From: M3007 sp965249785
Lineage (GTDB): Bacteria > Bacteroidota > Bacteroidia > Chitinophagales > Saprospiraceae
Reading direction: 5' to 3'
Assembly (NCBI GenBank): GCA_965249785.1
Contig: CBDFMU010000012.1
Span: forward strand, 310,001-374,000
DNA: 64,000 nt
The stretch's first letter is position 1. Each line of letters starts with the position of its first letter. Positions 1 through 8,043 of the stretch are shown here, in pieces. The notes below the pieces were generated by a model. That model was not told the DNA's origin. It ran no database searches and saw only the letters and a program-made list of their open reading frames with translations. The translations under genes and the position numbers were made by a program.

Positions 1-779
1 GGCGTTTCTGGCGTACGTAAAACGGTGTAATTAAGGCGTTTATGTTTGCCAATAGCGTATTGCAAACCGCCTAATAAGTGCTGCAAAAACATCGGATCAG
101 CATATGATTCTTTGGTGTGGCCCAACGCCGTATAAAAAGCCCGACCGCCATCATACTCATGCGACCAAGCCATCGGGTGATTCTCGCCGTTCGTGCCACC
201 TTTGTAGGAACTCTCGTCGATAGAAAGCAGCACGTTCACGTTTGGGTTCATTTCCTTGAAATTGTACCATTCATCGTGGCGTTTCCATTCGTCGGGCAAG
301 TACTTTGTGGCTGGATGATCGTGGGTTTTTACGCGCAGCGTAGCATCTTGTTGCTCTGGATGGCCCGAGAAATAAGCCCCCACCAATCCGCCGTACCAAT
401 GCCAGCCATATTCGGTGTCGGTAGCCGAATGGACGCCCACATAACCGCCACCGGCTTGTATATAACGTTCAAAATCAGTCTCTTGATTCGGATTTAGGAC
501 ATCGCCAGTGGTATTGAGGAACACCACAGCGGCGTAGCGTTTCAGGTTTTTTTCGTTGAAATCTTCACTGTTTTCGCTGGTGTCCATCGCAATGCCATTT
601 TCGCTACACAATTTGCGCAGCGCGGCAATTCCGGTCGGAATACTCTCATGGCGATAACCTTCGGTTTTAGAAAAAACGAGAATGCGCACCGGGATATCGT
701 CGCCCATGCAACGTTGAAGAAAGAAGAGGGTCATGACAGCGGCAATCAACAAAAGGGAACCGTATAAAAAGCGAAACAT
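1..779 (-). CDS. ThuA-like domain lipoprotein or secreted protein, C-terminus cut by window edge
   Basis: The reverse strand is open from an ATG at 779 to the window edge, giving about 259 residues without a stop. Residues 1-24 form a hydrophobic signal segment ending LFFLQRC, which could be a weak lipobox. The rest reads as a ThuA-like (trehalose-utilisation, class I glutamine-amidotransferase-like) domain: an ILVFSKTEGYRH start, then VVFLNTTGDVLN, GGGYVGVHSATDTEYGW, HPMAW and FYTALGHTKESY. In Bacteroidota this domain occurs alone or fused to sugar dehydrogenase and cytochrome modules. The missing C-terminus could hold such a fusion. It is probably periplasmic or exported. Substrate is unknown; ThuA proteins are linked to sugar metabolism. 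Confidence 0.8.
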   Translation of the reverse strand, partial: MFRFLYGSLLLIAAVMTLFFLQRCMGDDIPVRILVFSKTEGYRHESIPTGIAALRKLCSENGIAMDTSENSEDFNEKNLKRYAAVVFLNTTGDVLNPNQETDFERYIQAGGGYVGVHSATDTEYGWHWYGGLVGAYFSGHPEQQDATLRVKTHDHPATKYLPDEWKRHDEWYNFKEMNPNVNVLLSIDESSYKGGTNGENHPMAWSHEYDGGRAFYTALGHTKESYADPMFLQHLLGGLQYAIGKHKRLNYTVLRTPET

Positions 780-875
780 AGCGAATGATTTTGCGCCAAA
801 ATACACCGCTTTCCTTTTTATTCTATGGCAAATCGATTTCACAAAATCTTTTACCGGTTTCTTTGAATCACTACG

Positions 876-910
876 AGACCTATAAGGTTTTTTGGAAACC
901 TTATAGGTCT
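876..910. repeat. Perfect 35-bp palindromic intergenic repeat
   Basis: Arms AGACCTATAAGGTTT (876-890) and its exact reverse complement (896-910) flank a 5-nt loop. It has the same architecture as the palindrome split by the insertion sequence near 62.6 kb; the 15-nt arms differ only at the three central bases (ATA versus GTC). Confidence 0.85.
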
Positions 911-960
911 AAATAATGGAAGCCGTTCGTGAGCAATGTCACGAACGGCTTCCACTATTT
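911..960. terminator. Bidirectional intrinsic terminator
   Basis: A perfect 16-bp stem (917-932 with 939-954, 6-nt loop) is flanked by A-rich sequence on the left and a T-rich run on the right. It lies between the ThuA-like gene and the 3' end of the broken secreted-protein gene, both on the reverse strand. Confidence 0.7.
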
Positions 961-971
961 TTAAACAAAAC

Positions 972-1393
972 CTATTTACGCACCATAGCCGTGGGTTGCA
1001 CTAAGCCCGGTAACCGTTCAAATCGCGTATCAAAATAGCCTTTTAAAGTAGTGGCATCTGTCAACATACCTTCTGGCAAACGAAGACCGCCTGTCTCCGC
1101 AATAGTCAATTGTGCGCCAGACTGCATTTGCAAAGAGTTTATTTCTGCCACACCATTTTGCAAAACCGGGTAAGGCCGAGCCGTAGCGGACATATCGGGG
1201 ATAACACATCGTGCGTCCAGTCGGGTATACGTTGCAGACTCCAATTGGCGGCAACGTGCCAATTGGCTTCTTGTCCGGGTTGACCGCCTTTCCAGATGTT
1301 GAGGCTGTGGGTGTTATAGTCGAGTAAACGAGTTTGCGCGGTGGCTGAAAAACCTATGGCCAACAAGAAAACGAGGAAACAAGTATTTTTCAT
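972..1393 (-). pseudogene. Small secreted protein with one frameshift
   Basis: The N-terminal part starts at 1393 with a clear signal peptide (MKNTCFLVFLLAIGFSATAQ), followed by WKGGQPGQEANWH and ANWSLQRIPDWTHDV. This resembles the 'NWSLGRVP..DDV.IP' opening of secreted Bacteroidota adhesin modules. The frame is then lost, and the neighbouring frame continues with VIPDMSATARPYPVLQNGVA and ends at 972 with a stop. Restoring one missing G near 1206 joins both halves (THDVVIPDMS) into a protein of about 140 residues. Either the gene decayed recently or a base was lost in assembly. No function is known. Confidence 0.6.
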
Positions 1394-1548
1394 GGTGGAG
1401 GATATTTTATGGTGAAAAAACGGTAGATGGGATGGCCTATGGAGCGGGCTATGAAATTGGATTAAATTTTTGTGCCAGAAAGTAAAAAGCCAGATTCAAA
1501 GCCACCTATTCTTTCAACTTTACTAGATGCACTTGAAAGAAAAACGCT

Positions 1549-1556
1549 TATTTTTG
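1549..1556 (+). promoter_or_regulatory. TAnnTTTG -7 box upstream of the DUF433 gene
   Basis: TATTTTTG matches the Bacteroidota -7 consensus exactly and lies 19 nt before the ATG at 1576. I see no clear -33 TTTG at the usual spacing. Confidence 0.5.
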
Positions 1557-1575
1557 TCTATCAAACATAACGATC

Positions 1576-1806
1576 ATGGCAGCACAATTAGCATCTAATG
1601 TCATCACTTCCGACCCGGATATTTTAGGCGGTACGCCCGTTTTCAAAGGTACTCGAGTACCAATAGAAATCCTGTTTGAGTATTTGCAACATAGTACCGT
1701 AGAGGAATTCTTGAAGGGTTATCCACAGGTGTCGCGTTCGATGATCAATGCTGTACTGGAGTTCGTATCCTTACAATTTAGTCCGCAATATGAAAGTGCT
1801 GCTTGA
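1576..1806 (+). CDS. DUF433 family antitoxin-like protein
   Basis: This 76-residue protein carries the DUF433 (COG2442) signature: SDPDILGGTPVFKGTRVPIE, then EYLQHSTVEEFLKGYP and a C-terminal helical part. Members are small winged-helix-like proteins, commonly the antitoxin partner of a PIN-like DUF5615 protein. The next gene is exactly that partner and overlaps this one by 17 nt, so the two are very likely co-translated. Its probable role is to bind and neutralise the downstream protein and to repress the shared promoter; that is inferred from the family and the arrangement. Confidence 0.85.
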   Translation: MAAQLASNVITSDPDILGGTPVFKGTRVPIEILFEYLQHSTVEEFLKGYPQVSRSMINAVLEFVSLQFSPQYESAA

Positions 1807-2086
1807 TGAACAGATTGACGTGCGGATGAAGGCTTTGCTTGGCGATTTTGAAGCGTACACACTGCATGATTTTGACTGGCTGGGATTGAAAAATGGTGAG
1901 TTAGCCCTACAAATACAGGCCAACGATTTTCAGTTTTTGGTCACGGCTGATAAAAACATGCCGTTTCAGCATAACCTTGGTAAGATTATGTTCACTTTAA
2001 TTTTGCTTGATACTCCGTCATTATTATGGGCAAATCAATTGCGATTTTCGCCAAAAATTATTAGCTTTTTGCAAAATCCGCCTTAA
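1790..2086 (+). CDS. DUF5615 family PIN-like toxin candidate
   Basis: The 98-residue protein begins MKVLLDEQIDVRMKALLGDF and contains HDFDWLGLKNGELA and FLVTADKNMPFQHN. This is the DUF5615 (COG4634) pattern of a compact PIN-like fold with conserved acidic residues in LLDEQ and TADKN. The ATG at 1790 lies inside the end of the DUF433 gene; an upstream non-ATG start in the same frame is not needed because the family motif begins right at this methionine. PIN-like toxins are metal-dependent RNases, but activity has not been shown for most DUF5615 proteins. A strong terminator follows. Confidence 0.82.
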   Translation: MKVLLDEQIDVRMKALLGDFEAYTLHDFDWLGLKNGELALQIQANDFQFLVTADKNMPFQHNLGKIMFTLILLDTPSLLWANQLRFSPKIISFLQNPP

Positions 2087-2215
2087 TCCACTGCCTAAAA
2101 TTGTACATCTTAGTGTGGAGGGATTAAGCGTCGGGACAAAAAAGTTAGCACTGGTGAATTTGGTTGGTGCGGAGAAAATTTTGTTTTTATAAATTCAGGC
2201 TTATTTGGAAAAATA

Positions 2216-2260
2216 AAAAAATACGGCAACCCGCTTCTGGCGGGTTGCCGTATTTTTTTG
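2216..2260. terminator. Bidirectional intrinsic terminator
   Basis: A 14-bp GC-rich stem (2221-2234 with 2240-2253, loop TTCTG) is preceded by an A run and followed by TTTTTT. It closes the toxin-antitoxin unit. The rest of the 2087-2419 gap holds only this hairpin and the promoter of the next gene. Confidence 0.85.
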
Positions 2261-2354
2261 CCCTGTTATCCACTCCAAAAATTCTCCAAAAAAAGTCATC
2301 AAAATCTAGAGAAAAAAATTAAATAATTTGTTTTAAATACGAAATCAAAAACGC

Positions 2355-2362
2355 TACTTTTG
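2355..2362 (+). promoter_or_regulatory. TAnnTTTG -7 box that decides the start of the glucosaminidase-like gene
   Basis: TACTTTTG matches the -7 consensus; a TTTG lies upstream at 2327-2330 (24-nt spacer, slightly long). An in-frame TTG at 2360 falls within this box, so translation more likely begins at the ATG at 2420. Confidence 0.55.
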
Positions 2363-2419
2363 CTCTTGAAAACATCGGCAGCAAGACGTTTTTTGATTAA
2401 TGTCTTGATTTTAAGGACT

Positions 2420-3097
2420 ATGTATTACAGAATTAAAGCTTTGCCAGCTGTTATGTGGAAATTTTTTAAAACAAATTGGTTTGCAATAGCCTTGGTGCTA
2501 CTGCTTTTGGTGGCCGTTGGTCGCAACAATCCGCGCTTTCGATTTTGGAATGCCGGTAGCACTACCGTCACCAGTGAAAAATATACGGATGTGAGTACTA
2601 GTACGGCAGCGCATCTGGATTTGTTCGGCGGTGGCGGTTCAGCGGAGGTGAGCATGCCAAGTATAGACGATGCGACCGCTGTGGCATTCCTGAAACGTTT
2701 TGGTAATCTGTCGGTGAATGAGCGGAAAAAATTCGGCATTCCGCCTTCGGTGCTGCTGGCCTGCGCCTATGTGAATAGTCACTCTGGACAACGTATTGCG
2801 GCATTACAAGCCAACAACTTTTTTGCGCTGCCCTGCCCCGGTTGGGATGGCGCAGTGGCTACTCTGGATGGACAATGTTTCCGCCGATACGACACGGCCT
2901 GGGCTAGTTTCCGCGATTTTGGAACATTCGTTAGTCGCCAATCCTGGTTCAGCGATGTGCGCAAATCTGCTGGCAACGACTGGCAGGAGTGGCTGAAAAA
3001 ACTGGACGGAAAAAGTATTTCGGACGTGCGCAACAACACCTCCGAGATGCACACGGTAATTGAAACCTATCGTTTGTACGAATTGGACGGCCAGTAA
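2420..3097 (+). CDS. Membrane-anchored glucosaminidase-fold protein, catalytic Glu apparently missing
   Basis: The 225-residue protein has one N-terminal membrane helix (about 20-36) and a C-terminal glucosaminidase (PF01832-like) domain at about 95-200. The domain is recognised from KKFGIPPSVLLACAYVNSHSG, ANNFFALPCPGWDG, CFRRYDTAWASFRDFGTFV and WLKKLDG. In active FlgJ/LytG-type enzymes the first block reads AALESGWG, with the catalytic Glu. Here it reads AYVNSHSG, so Asn119 occupies that position. This may be a cell-wall-binding, non-catalytic relative anchored in the inner membrane with its domain in the periplasm. The start was chosen because the upstream TTG overlaps the promoter. A terminator follows. 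Confidence 0.75.
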   Translation: MYYRIKALPAVMWKFFKTNWFAIALVLLLLVAVGRNNPRFRFWNAGSTTVTSEKYTDVSTSTAAHLDLFGGGGSAEVSMPSIDDATAVAFLKRFGNLSVNERKKFGIPPSVLLACAYVNSHSGQRIAALQANNFFALPCPGWDGAVATLDGQCFRRYDTAWASFRDFGTFVSRQSWFSDVRKSAGNDWQEWLKKLDGKSISDVRNNTSEMHTVIETYRLYELDGQ

Positions 3098-3121
3098 CGG
3101 TCTGTAAAAAATTTTCTTGCG

Positions 3122-3163
3122 AAAAAGCCTCGAAGAATATAGCATTCTTCGGGGCCTTTTTAT
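3122..3163 (+). terminator. Intrinsic terminator
   Basis: A 17-bp stem with one G-U pair (3122-3138 with 3144-3160, loop ATAGC) is followed by a T run, downstream of the glucosaminidase-like gene. Confidence 0.75.
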
Positions 3164-3243
3164 GTCAGACAAGCGACGAAAGAGCATTGATAGAGGCTGA
3201 AAATTTAACAGCCAAGCATTTCGCTGTCTGCGAAGGATGCGAT

Positions 3244-3251
3244 TAACTTTG
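3244..3251 (+). promoter_or_regulatory. TAnnTTTG -7 box upstream of the DUF4783-like gene
   Basis: TAACTTTG matches the consensus and lies about 100 nt before the ATG at 3350. No convincing -33 element was seen. Confidence 0.4.
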
Positions 3252-3349
3252 CTTTAACCTTCTGGCACCCTTTTTGAATGTTACTCTTTCAGAAATCCAC
3301 GTTTAATGTACGTGACGTTCTTATGACTGTCCACTCAAACTTTATAATT

Positions 3350-3739
3350 ATGAAAAACCTGCTTTTTCTTCTGTTTTTCACCCCCGGCCTGCTATTGGCT
3401 AACTCCGGCAACCCAACCATGGATGCCATCACATCGGCGCTTGGTAGTGGCAATGTAGAAATGCTTTCGAAATACTTTGCCGATAAGGTGCAGATTTCGA
3501 TCCATGATAAAGAACAAACTTACACGAAGGCCCAAGCTGTGGAAGCGGTGCGTAGTTTTTTTGCTACTGCTAAACCAGTGTCATTCAGTGAAGTACATAA
3601 AGGCACGAGCCGCGAGAACAGCGATCAATATTGCATTGGCAACTTGACGGCCGGGACTGGTGCTTACCGTGTATACTTGTACCTGAAAGTGACTGGCAAC
3701 TCGGTTACCATTCAGGAAATGCGCCTCGATAAAGAATAA
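3350..3739 (+). CDS. DUF4783-like secreted protein
   Basis: The 129-residue protein starts with a signal peptide (MKNLLFLLFFTPGLLLANSG). It continues with AITSALGSGNVEMLSKYFADKVQIS, then a KAQAVEAVRSFFA segment and IGNLTAGTGAYRVYLYLK. This matches the NTF2-like DUF4783 family, which is common and poorly characterised in Bacteroidota. An upstream in-frame start at 3278 was rejected because the signal peptide begins at 3350. The gene is single and flanked by terminators on both sides. It probably acts in the periplasm; ligand and role are unknown. Confidence 0.75.
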   Translation: MKNLLFLLFFTPGLLLANSGNPTMDAITSALGSGNVEMLSKYFADKVQISIHDKEQTYTKAQAVEAVRSFFATAKPVSFSEVHKGTSRENSDQYCIGNLTAGTGAYRVYLYLKVTGNSVTIQEMRLDKE

Positions 3740-3765
3740 AACGGTTTAAAGCAGGCCGTCTTTAC

Positions 3766-3812
3766 AATGGGGTCATCGCCGAACTTTCGGTGATGACCCC
3801 ATTCTTATTTTC
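3766..3812 (+). terminator. Intrinsic terminator
   Basis: A 17-bp stem with one wobble pair (3766-3782 with 3787-3803) is followed by a T-rich tract after the DUF4783-like gene. Confidence 0.75.
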
Positions 3813-3903
3813 TGCCGAACAAAAACCGTCGTCTTCCCGTTTCCCACACCTTACTCATTAAAATGTAATCCAATTTTACTTGCAAACACCGCCCCCGTAA
3901 TAG

Positions 3904-4607
3904 ATGGAATGGATCTCCGACCCGGATATTTGGATTGCTTTTCTTGACACTCTGCGCCCTGGAGATCGTATTGGGCATTGATAACATCATTTTTATTTCT
4001 ATCGTTACCAACCGATTGCCCGCCGCGCAGCAAGATTCGGCACGACGATTGGGCTGCTGCTGGCAATGGTCATGCGGATTTTGCTGCTCTTTTCCTTAAC
4101 ACGCATTATGACCCTGACCGGCATTTTGTTTACAGTGTTGGATAGAGATATTTCTGGCCGCGATTTGATTTTGATTATTGGCGGGATATTTTTGCTCTAC
4201 AAGCTGTGAGTGAAATCCACGGGAAAGTGACCGAATCAGGAAAAGCCAAGGTTAAAAAACCGGCGGCCCGCTTCGGACCCACTATTTTACAGATTGTTGC
4301 CATCGACATTGTTTTTTCCTTCGATTCCGTCATCACGGCGGTGGGCATGGTAGATCGCATCGAAGTGATGATAGCCGCCGTAGTTTTTTCCGTAGGTGTG
4401 ATGATGATAGCCTCGGGGCCGATCAGTCGATTTATCAATAAACATCCGGCAGTGAAAGTGCTGGCTTTGGCATTTTTAATGATGATTGGCGTGTCGCTCA
4501 TCGCCGAAGGGCTGGATTTCCACATTCCAAAGGGCTTTATTTATTTTGCAATGGCGTTTAGCATTTTGGTGGAAATGATCAATATCCGCATCAAATCGCG
4601 GGAGTAA
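3904..4607 (+). pseudogene. TerC family integral membrane protein with three frameshifts
   Basis: Three frames together encode a complete TerC-type protein. Frame one starts at the ATG at 3904 (MEWISDPDIWIAF). The next reads LEIVLGIDNIIFISIVTNRL, the next LLLAMVMRILLLFSLTRIM and GIFLLYK, and the last VSEIHGKV through IDIVFSFDSVITAVGMVDR to the stop at 4607. The joins need one extra base near 3945, one missing near 4047 and one missing near 4201. TerC proteins have about seven membrane helices with conserved Asp residues (GIDN, FSFDS) and are linked to tellurite resistance or manganese export. Three indels in about 700 nt mean either a decayed gene or local assembly error. Confidence 0.75.
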
Positions 4608-4659
4608 AATGGTGGATAACTTCCCTGTGCAAGCGTAGATATTCTTCCCAAATCCTTTG

Positions 4660-4667
4660 TACTTTTG
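4660..4667 (+). promoter_or_regulatory. TAnnTTTG -7 box immediately before dnaX
   Basis: TACTTTTG ends 7 nt before the ATG at 4675. With the usual short distance from this box to the transcription start, the mRNA would begin at or just before the start codon. Confidence 0.55.
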
Positions 4668-4674
4668 TCGGCAC

Positions 4675-6447
4675 ATGAGCAACTTCGTCGTCTCCGCCCG
4701 CAAATACCGCCCGCAGCGTTTCGAAGACGTGGTCGGCCAACAACACGTGGCTGGCACGCTGAAAAACGCCCTCGCCACCGACCACCTGGCGCACGCTTTC
4801 CTGTTTACCGGGCCGCGTGGCGTGGGCAAGACCACTTGTGCGCGGATTCTGGCCAAAATCCTGAACTGCGAAAATCGCACCGCCGACCAGGAAGCCTGCA
4901 ATCAGTGTGCCTCCTGCAAGGCCTTCAACGAAAGTGCTTCGTTCAATATCATCGAACTCGATGCCGCCAGCAATAATTCGGTGGAACACATTCGCGCCCT
5001 CATCGAGCAGGTGCGTTTTCAGCCGCAACAGGGTCGCTACAAAGTGTTTATCATCGATGAGGTGCACATGCTGTCCAGTCAGGCGTTCAATGCTTTTTTG
5101 AAAACGCTGGAAGAGCCGCCGCCTTACGCCATTTTTATTCTGGCGACGACCGAGAAACACAAGATCATTCCGACCATCTTGTCGCGCTGCCAAATCTTTG
5201 ATTTCCGGCGTATTACGGTGGTGGACATGGTATTACACCTGAAAGATATTTGCCAGAAAGAAGGCATTGAGGCCGAGGAAGATGCGCTGCATATCATTGC
5301 CCAAAAGGCCGACGGTGCGCTGCGTGATGCGCTGTCTATCTTCGATCGCATCACCAGTTTTTCGGGTAAAAAAATTACTTACAATGATGTAATTGAGAAC
5401 CTCAACGTCCTCGATTACGATTATTACTTCCAACTCACCGAAGCACTTTTGGGCGAGGATATGTCCGGTTTGCTCAATCTTTTTGACCAAATACTGCGTA
5501 AAGGTTTCGAGCCAGATGTGTTCGTCACTGGTTTGGCGGAACACTTGCGCAACATTCTGGTCTGCAAGGATGCCACTACTTTATCGCTCCTCGAAGTCGG
5601 CGAAAGCCTGCGCGAACGCTATCGTCGGCAAGCGGCTTTGTCTCCGGCTTCGTTTCTGCTGACTGGCCTCGGTTTGGCCAATGACTGCGATATTAATTTC
5701 AAAATGGCCCGCAATAAGCGGCTCCATGTGGAAATGGCCCTTTTGAAAATGTGCTATATCCAGCGGGCCGTGCAAGCCGCACAGAATGGCACGGTCGAAA
5801 AAAAAAATCCTGATTCCACTCCTTTAAATGGCGGCAATGGTTCCCGCCCCGATACAACTCCGCTCCGTCCTATAGCGAATAAGCCATCAATAATTGGGGT
5901 AAATGAGCCGGAAATGCCGCTTGTGCCGCCCAGCAATGCCCAACCACTGTCACGTCAGGAGATGACCGATCTGGCTAGCGGTATCCGTCAGGGCAAAATT
6001 ATGTCGTTCAGCTTAGATGCTTACGATCAGGCGGTGGAGGTAGAAGATGCCAAAAATGCCGCGCTGGAAAGTCGCTTCACGCTCGACAACGTCCGCACAG
6101 AATGGCTCGCTTTCGCTAAATCACTGGAATCGAATCTGGTGCGGCTGGCCCTGACTGGTGCCGAATTGCGGGTAGAAGATAAAGTGCTGATTGTTACCGT
6201 AAAAACCGGCCTCGAACGCAATCACATTCACGGGGAGAATCTGCGTTTGCTCCACATGCTACGCCAACGTTTGCATGATCCATTAATACAAATTCGAGTA
6301 GAAATAGACGAAACCAAACCTCGTGAAGATATTCCCAATCGTCCGGTCAAGCCACTCAGCAAACAGGAAACGTTGGCTAAAATGCAGGAAAGTAATCCGT
6401 TAATTAGCGAATTAATGCAACGGTTTGGATTGAATTTGGATGAATAG
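4675..6447 (+). CDS. dnaX: DNA polymerase III subunit gamma/tau
   Basis: This 590-residue protein is the clamp-loader ATPase of the replicase. The AAA+ domain (about 1-230) has Walker A GPRGVGKTT, the four-Cys zinc module (CENRTADQEACNQCASC), Walker B FIIDEVHML, sensor 1 LATTEKHK and the LSRCQIF block. It is followed by the lid and collar domains and a C-terminal tau-like region ending in LISELMQRFGLNLDE. The start at MSNFVVSARKYRP is preferred over a codon six residues upstream because it begins the family's conserved N-terminus and lies just after the promoter box. It stands alone between terC and a Crp/Fnr gene. Confidence 0.96.
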   Translation: MSNFVVSARKYRPQRFEDVVGQQHVAGTLKNALATDHLAHAFLFTGPRGVGKTTCARILAKILNCENRTADQEACNQCASCKAFNESASFNIIELDAASNNSVEHIRALIEQVRFQPQQGRYKVFIIDEVHMLSSQAFNAFLKTLEEPPPYAIFILATTEKHKIIPTILSRCQIFDFRRITVVDMVLHLKDICQKEGIEAEEDALHIIAQKADGALRDALSIFDRITSFSGKKITYNDVIENLNVLDYDYYFQLTEALLGEDMSGLLNLFDQILRKGFEPDVFVTGLAEHLRNILVCKDATTLSLLEVGESLRERYRRQAALSPASFLLTGLGLANDCDINFKMARNKRLHVEMALLKMCYIQRAVQAAQNGTVEKKNPDSTPLNGGNGSRPDTTPLRPIANKPSIIGVNEPEMPLVPPSNAQPLSRQEMTDLASGIRQGKIMSFSLDAYDQAVEVEDAKNAALESRFTLDNVRTEWLAFAKSLESNLVRLALTGAELRVEDKVLIVTVKTGLERNHIHGENLRLLHMLRQRLHDPLIQIRVEIDETKPREDIPNRPVKPLSKQETLAKMQESNPLISELMQRFGLNLDE

Positions 6448-6512
6448 GTTTCATAAGACTTTGATTTTCAACAATAATTTGCCGTCCTTATGAAAAATCG
6501 GTCGGTCGCTGC

Positions 6513-6559
6513 TCTCCATTTGCCAGTTGCTTATTGCAACTTTGCCTTTTTACTTCCTT
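6513..6559 (+). promoter_or_regulatory. Leader with iterated TTGC words before the Crp/Fnr gene
   Basis: The stretch before the ATG at 6560 holds four TTGC/TTTGC words spaced about 7 nt apart, with TTTG at 6519-6522 and CAACTTTG (one mismatch to TAnnTTTG) at 6537-6544. A very similar arrangement with the same 14-nt spacing lies upstream of the ABC permease at 30.5 kb. Confidence 0.4.
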
Positions 6560-7249
6560 ATGCAAGCCCTCTGGCACCTCGAAAATATTGATGTTACCCA
6601 CCTCCTTTGTCCAACCAAACTGGACGACCAAGCCCGCATGGCTGCCCATGTACACAAAATGTACCGCAAAAGCGAGCCAGTTTATATTCCCAATGATTTA
6701 GCAGACCGCATTTTTTTTATCGAAATGGGGCGAGTGAAAATCTCGGTGATGAACGACGAAGGTAAAGAAATCACTAAGGCCATTTTGGGTAGGGGCGAGG
6801 TTTTTGGAGAACTTACTTTGCTGGGCGAAGAGCGTCGCCACGATTTTGCCACGGCTTTGGAAGATGTAACGGTTTGCGTGGTCACGCTGCCCGAACTGCG
6901 CGACCTGATGCGCGACCGTTCGGAATTGAACCTGTTTTTCATGAATATTTTTGCCGCCCGACAACTCGAAATGGAGCGTCGGCTGGAATCGCTGATTTTT
7001 CGCGATAGCCGCAGTCGTATCGTCGAGTTTTTATACCAACTTATCAATAGCAAAGGACAACGCGTGGGTTACGAATGGGTAGTACGTAATTTTCTTACTC
7101 ACCAGGAAATAGCCAATCTCACTGCTACCAGCCGCCAGACGGTGACGACAACGCTGAATGACTTGCGGTTTATGAAATTGCTAACCTTCAATCGCAGTCG
7201 ACTCCTGGTGCGCGATTTGGACAAATTGAAGGCGGAAATTCGGGGCTGA
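6560..7249 (+). CDS. Crp/Fnr family transcriptional regulator
   Basis: The 229-residue protein has an N-terminal cyclic-nucleotide-binding-like beta roll (IFFIEMGRVKISVMNDEGKE, GEVFGELTLLGEERR), a dimerisation helix (RQLEMERRLESLIFRDSRSRIVEFL) and a C-terminal winged helix (THQEIANLTATSRQTVTTTLNDL). No cluster of cysteines for an FeS centre is seen, so it is unlikely to be a true Fnr oxygen sensor. The ATG at 6560 is preferred over an upstream TTG. It is three bases upstream of a methyltransferase gene, so the two may be co-transcribed. It is distantly similar in layout to the second Crp/Fnr gene at 39.6 kb. Confidence 0.9.
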   Translation: MQALWHLENIDVTHLLCPTKLDDQARMAAHVHKMYRKSEPVYIPNDLADRIFFIEMGRVKISVMNDEGKEITKAILGRGEVFGELTLLGEERRHDFATALEDVTVCVVTLPELRDLMRDRSELNLFFMNIFAARQLEMERRLESLIFRDSRSRIVEFLYQLINSKGQRVGYEWVVRNFLTHQEIANLTATSRQTVTTTLNDLRFMKLLTFNRSRLLVRDLDKLKAEIRG

Positions 7250-7252
7250 ATT

Positions 7253-7996
7253 ATGAAAGATCAACTTTTCCAATATATTCCGCCGACTATGCGCTGTTTT
7301 CGGCCCGGCTACCCGCAAGAACTCTTTGATTTTCTGTTTTTGCTCTGCCAAAACTTCGACAGAGCCTGGGACGCAGCGACAGGGAATGGCCAAATTGCCG
7401 TTGGCCTATCCAAACGTTTTCAGGAAGTTTTTGCTACCGATATTAGTCAGAATCAACTGGCGAATGCCCAGACGCGGTCCAATATCCACTACGCAGTGGG
7501 TACAGCGGAATCACCGGATTTTCCCGATCATTCTTTTGATCTGGTGACGGTGGGGCAGGCGGCGCACTGGTTTCAGTTCGATGATTTTTATCGCGAGGCG
7601 AAGCGCGTGCTCAAACCTGGCGGCGTGTTGGCATTGGTAGGGTATAATGTGCTAAAAGTGGACGCGCCGACCGATGCTATTTTCAACCAACTTTACCACG
7701 AGACGCTGGACGGCTACTGGGACCCGGAACGCCATTATGTGTACGATGCCTATACGACTATTCCATTTCCGTTTGAGGATGTACCGCTGCCGGAAATAAC
7801 CATGACCTACTCCTGGACTTTAGAGCAATTGCTGGGTTATCTAAATACCTGGTCGGCGATAAAACGCTTCATCGAAAAAAATGGTCGTTCGCCGTTAGAC
7901 GAAGATTTTGTGGCAGCCTTGCGTTTGTTTTGGGCGGATAACGAGGTCAAAATGGTGCATTTCCCGATTTTTGGGCGTATTGCGCGGGTATTGTAG
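7253..7996 (+). CDS. Class I SAM-dependent methyltransferase
   Basis: This 247-residue cytosolic protein has a methyltransferase-11 fold. Motif I is DRAWDAATGNGQIAVGLS, followed by VFATDISQNQLANA, the acidic DHSFDLVTVGQAAHWFQFDD block and VLKPGGVLALVGYN. The AHWF segment is typical of small-molecule methyltransferases related to yeast trans-aconitate methyltransferase. The substrate cannot be read from sequence. It begins three bases after the Crp/Fnr gene and is followed within 50 nt by pyrD, suggesting a short operon. Confidence 0.88.
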   Translation: MKDQLFQYIPPTMRCFRPGYPQELFDFLFLLCQNFDRAWDAATGNGQIAVGLSKRFQEVFATDISQNQLANAQTRSNIHYAVGTAESPDFPDHSFDLVTVGQAAHWFQFDDFYREAKRVLKPGGVLALVGYNVLKVDAPTDAIFNQLYHETLDGYWDPERHYVYDAYTTIPFPFEDVPLPEITMTYSWTLEQLLGYLNTWSAIKRFIEKNGRSPLDEDFVAALRLFWADNEVKMVHFPIFGRIARVL

Positions 7997-8043
7997 AGTT
8001 GTATGCAACCTCTCTACCTGATGGTAAAAACAACAAAAATACA

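Noticed and set aside
117..497. A 126-codon forward frame opposite the ThuA-like gene
   Set aside because: The reverse strand carries a recognisable ThuA-like protein with a signal peptide; the forward frame is non-coding.
2007..2192. A 61-codon frame overlapping the end of the DUF5615 gene
   Set aside because: No start context or motif, and it runs to the terminator; more likely a shadow frame.
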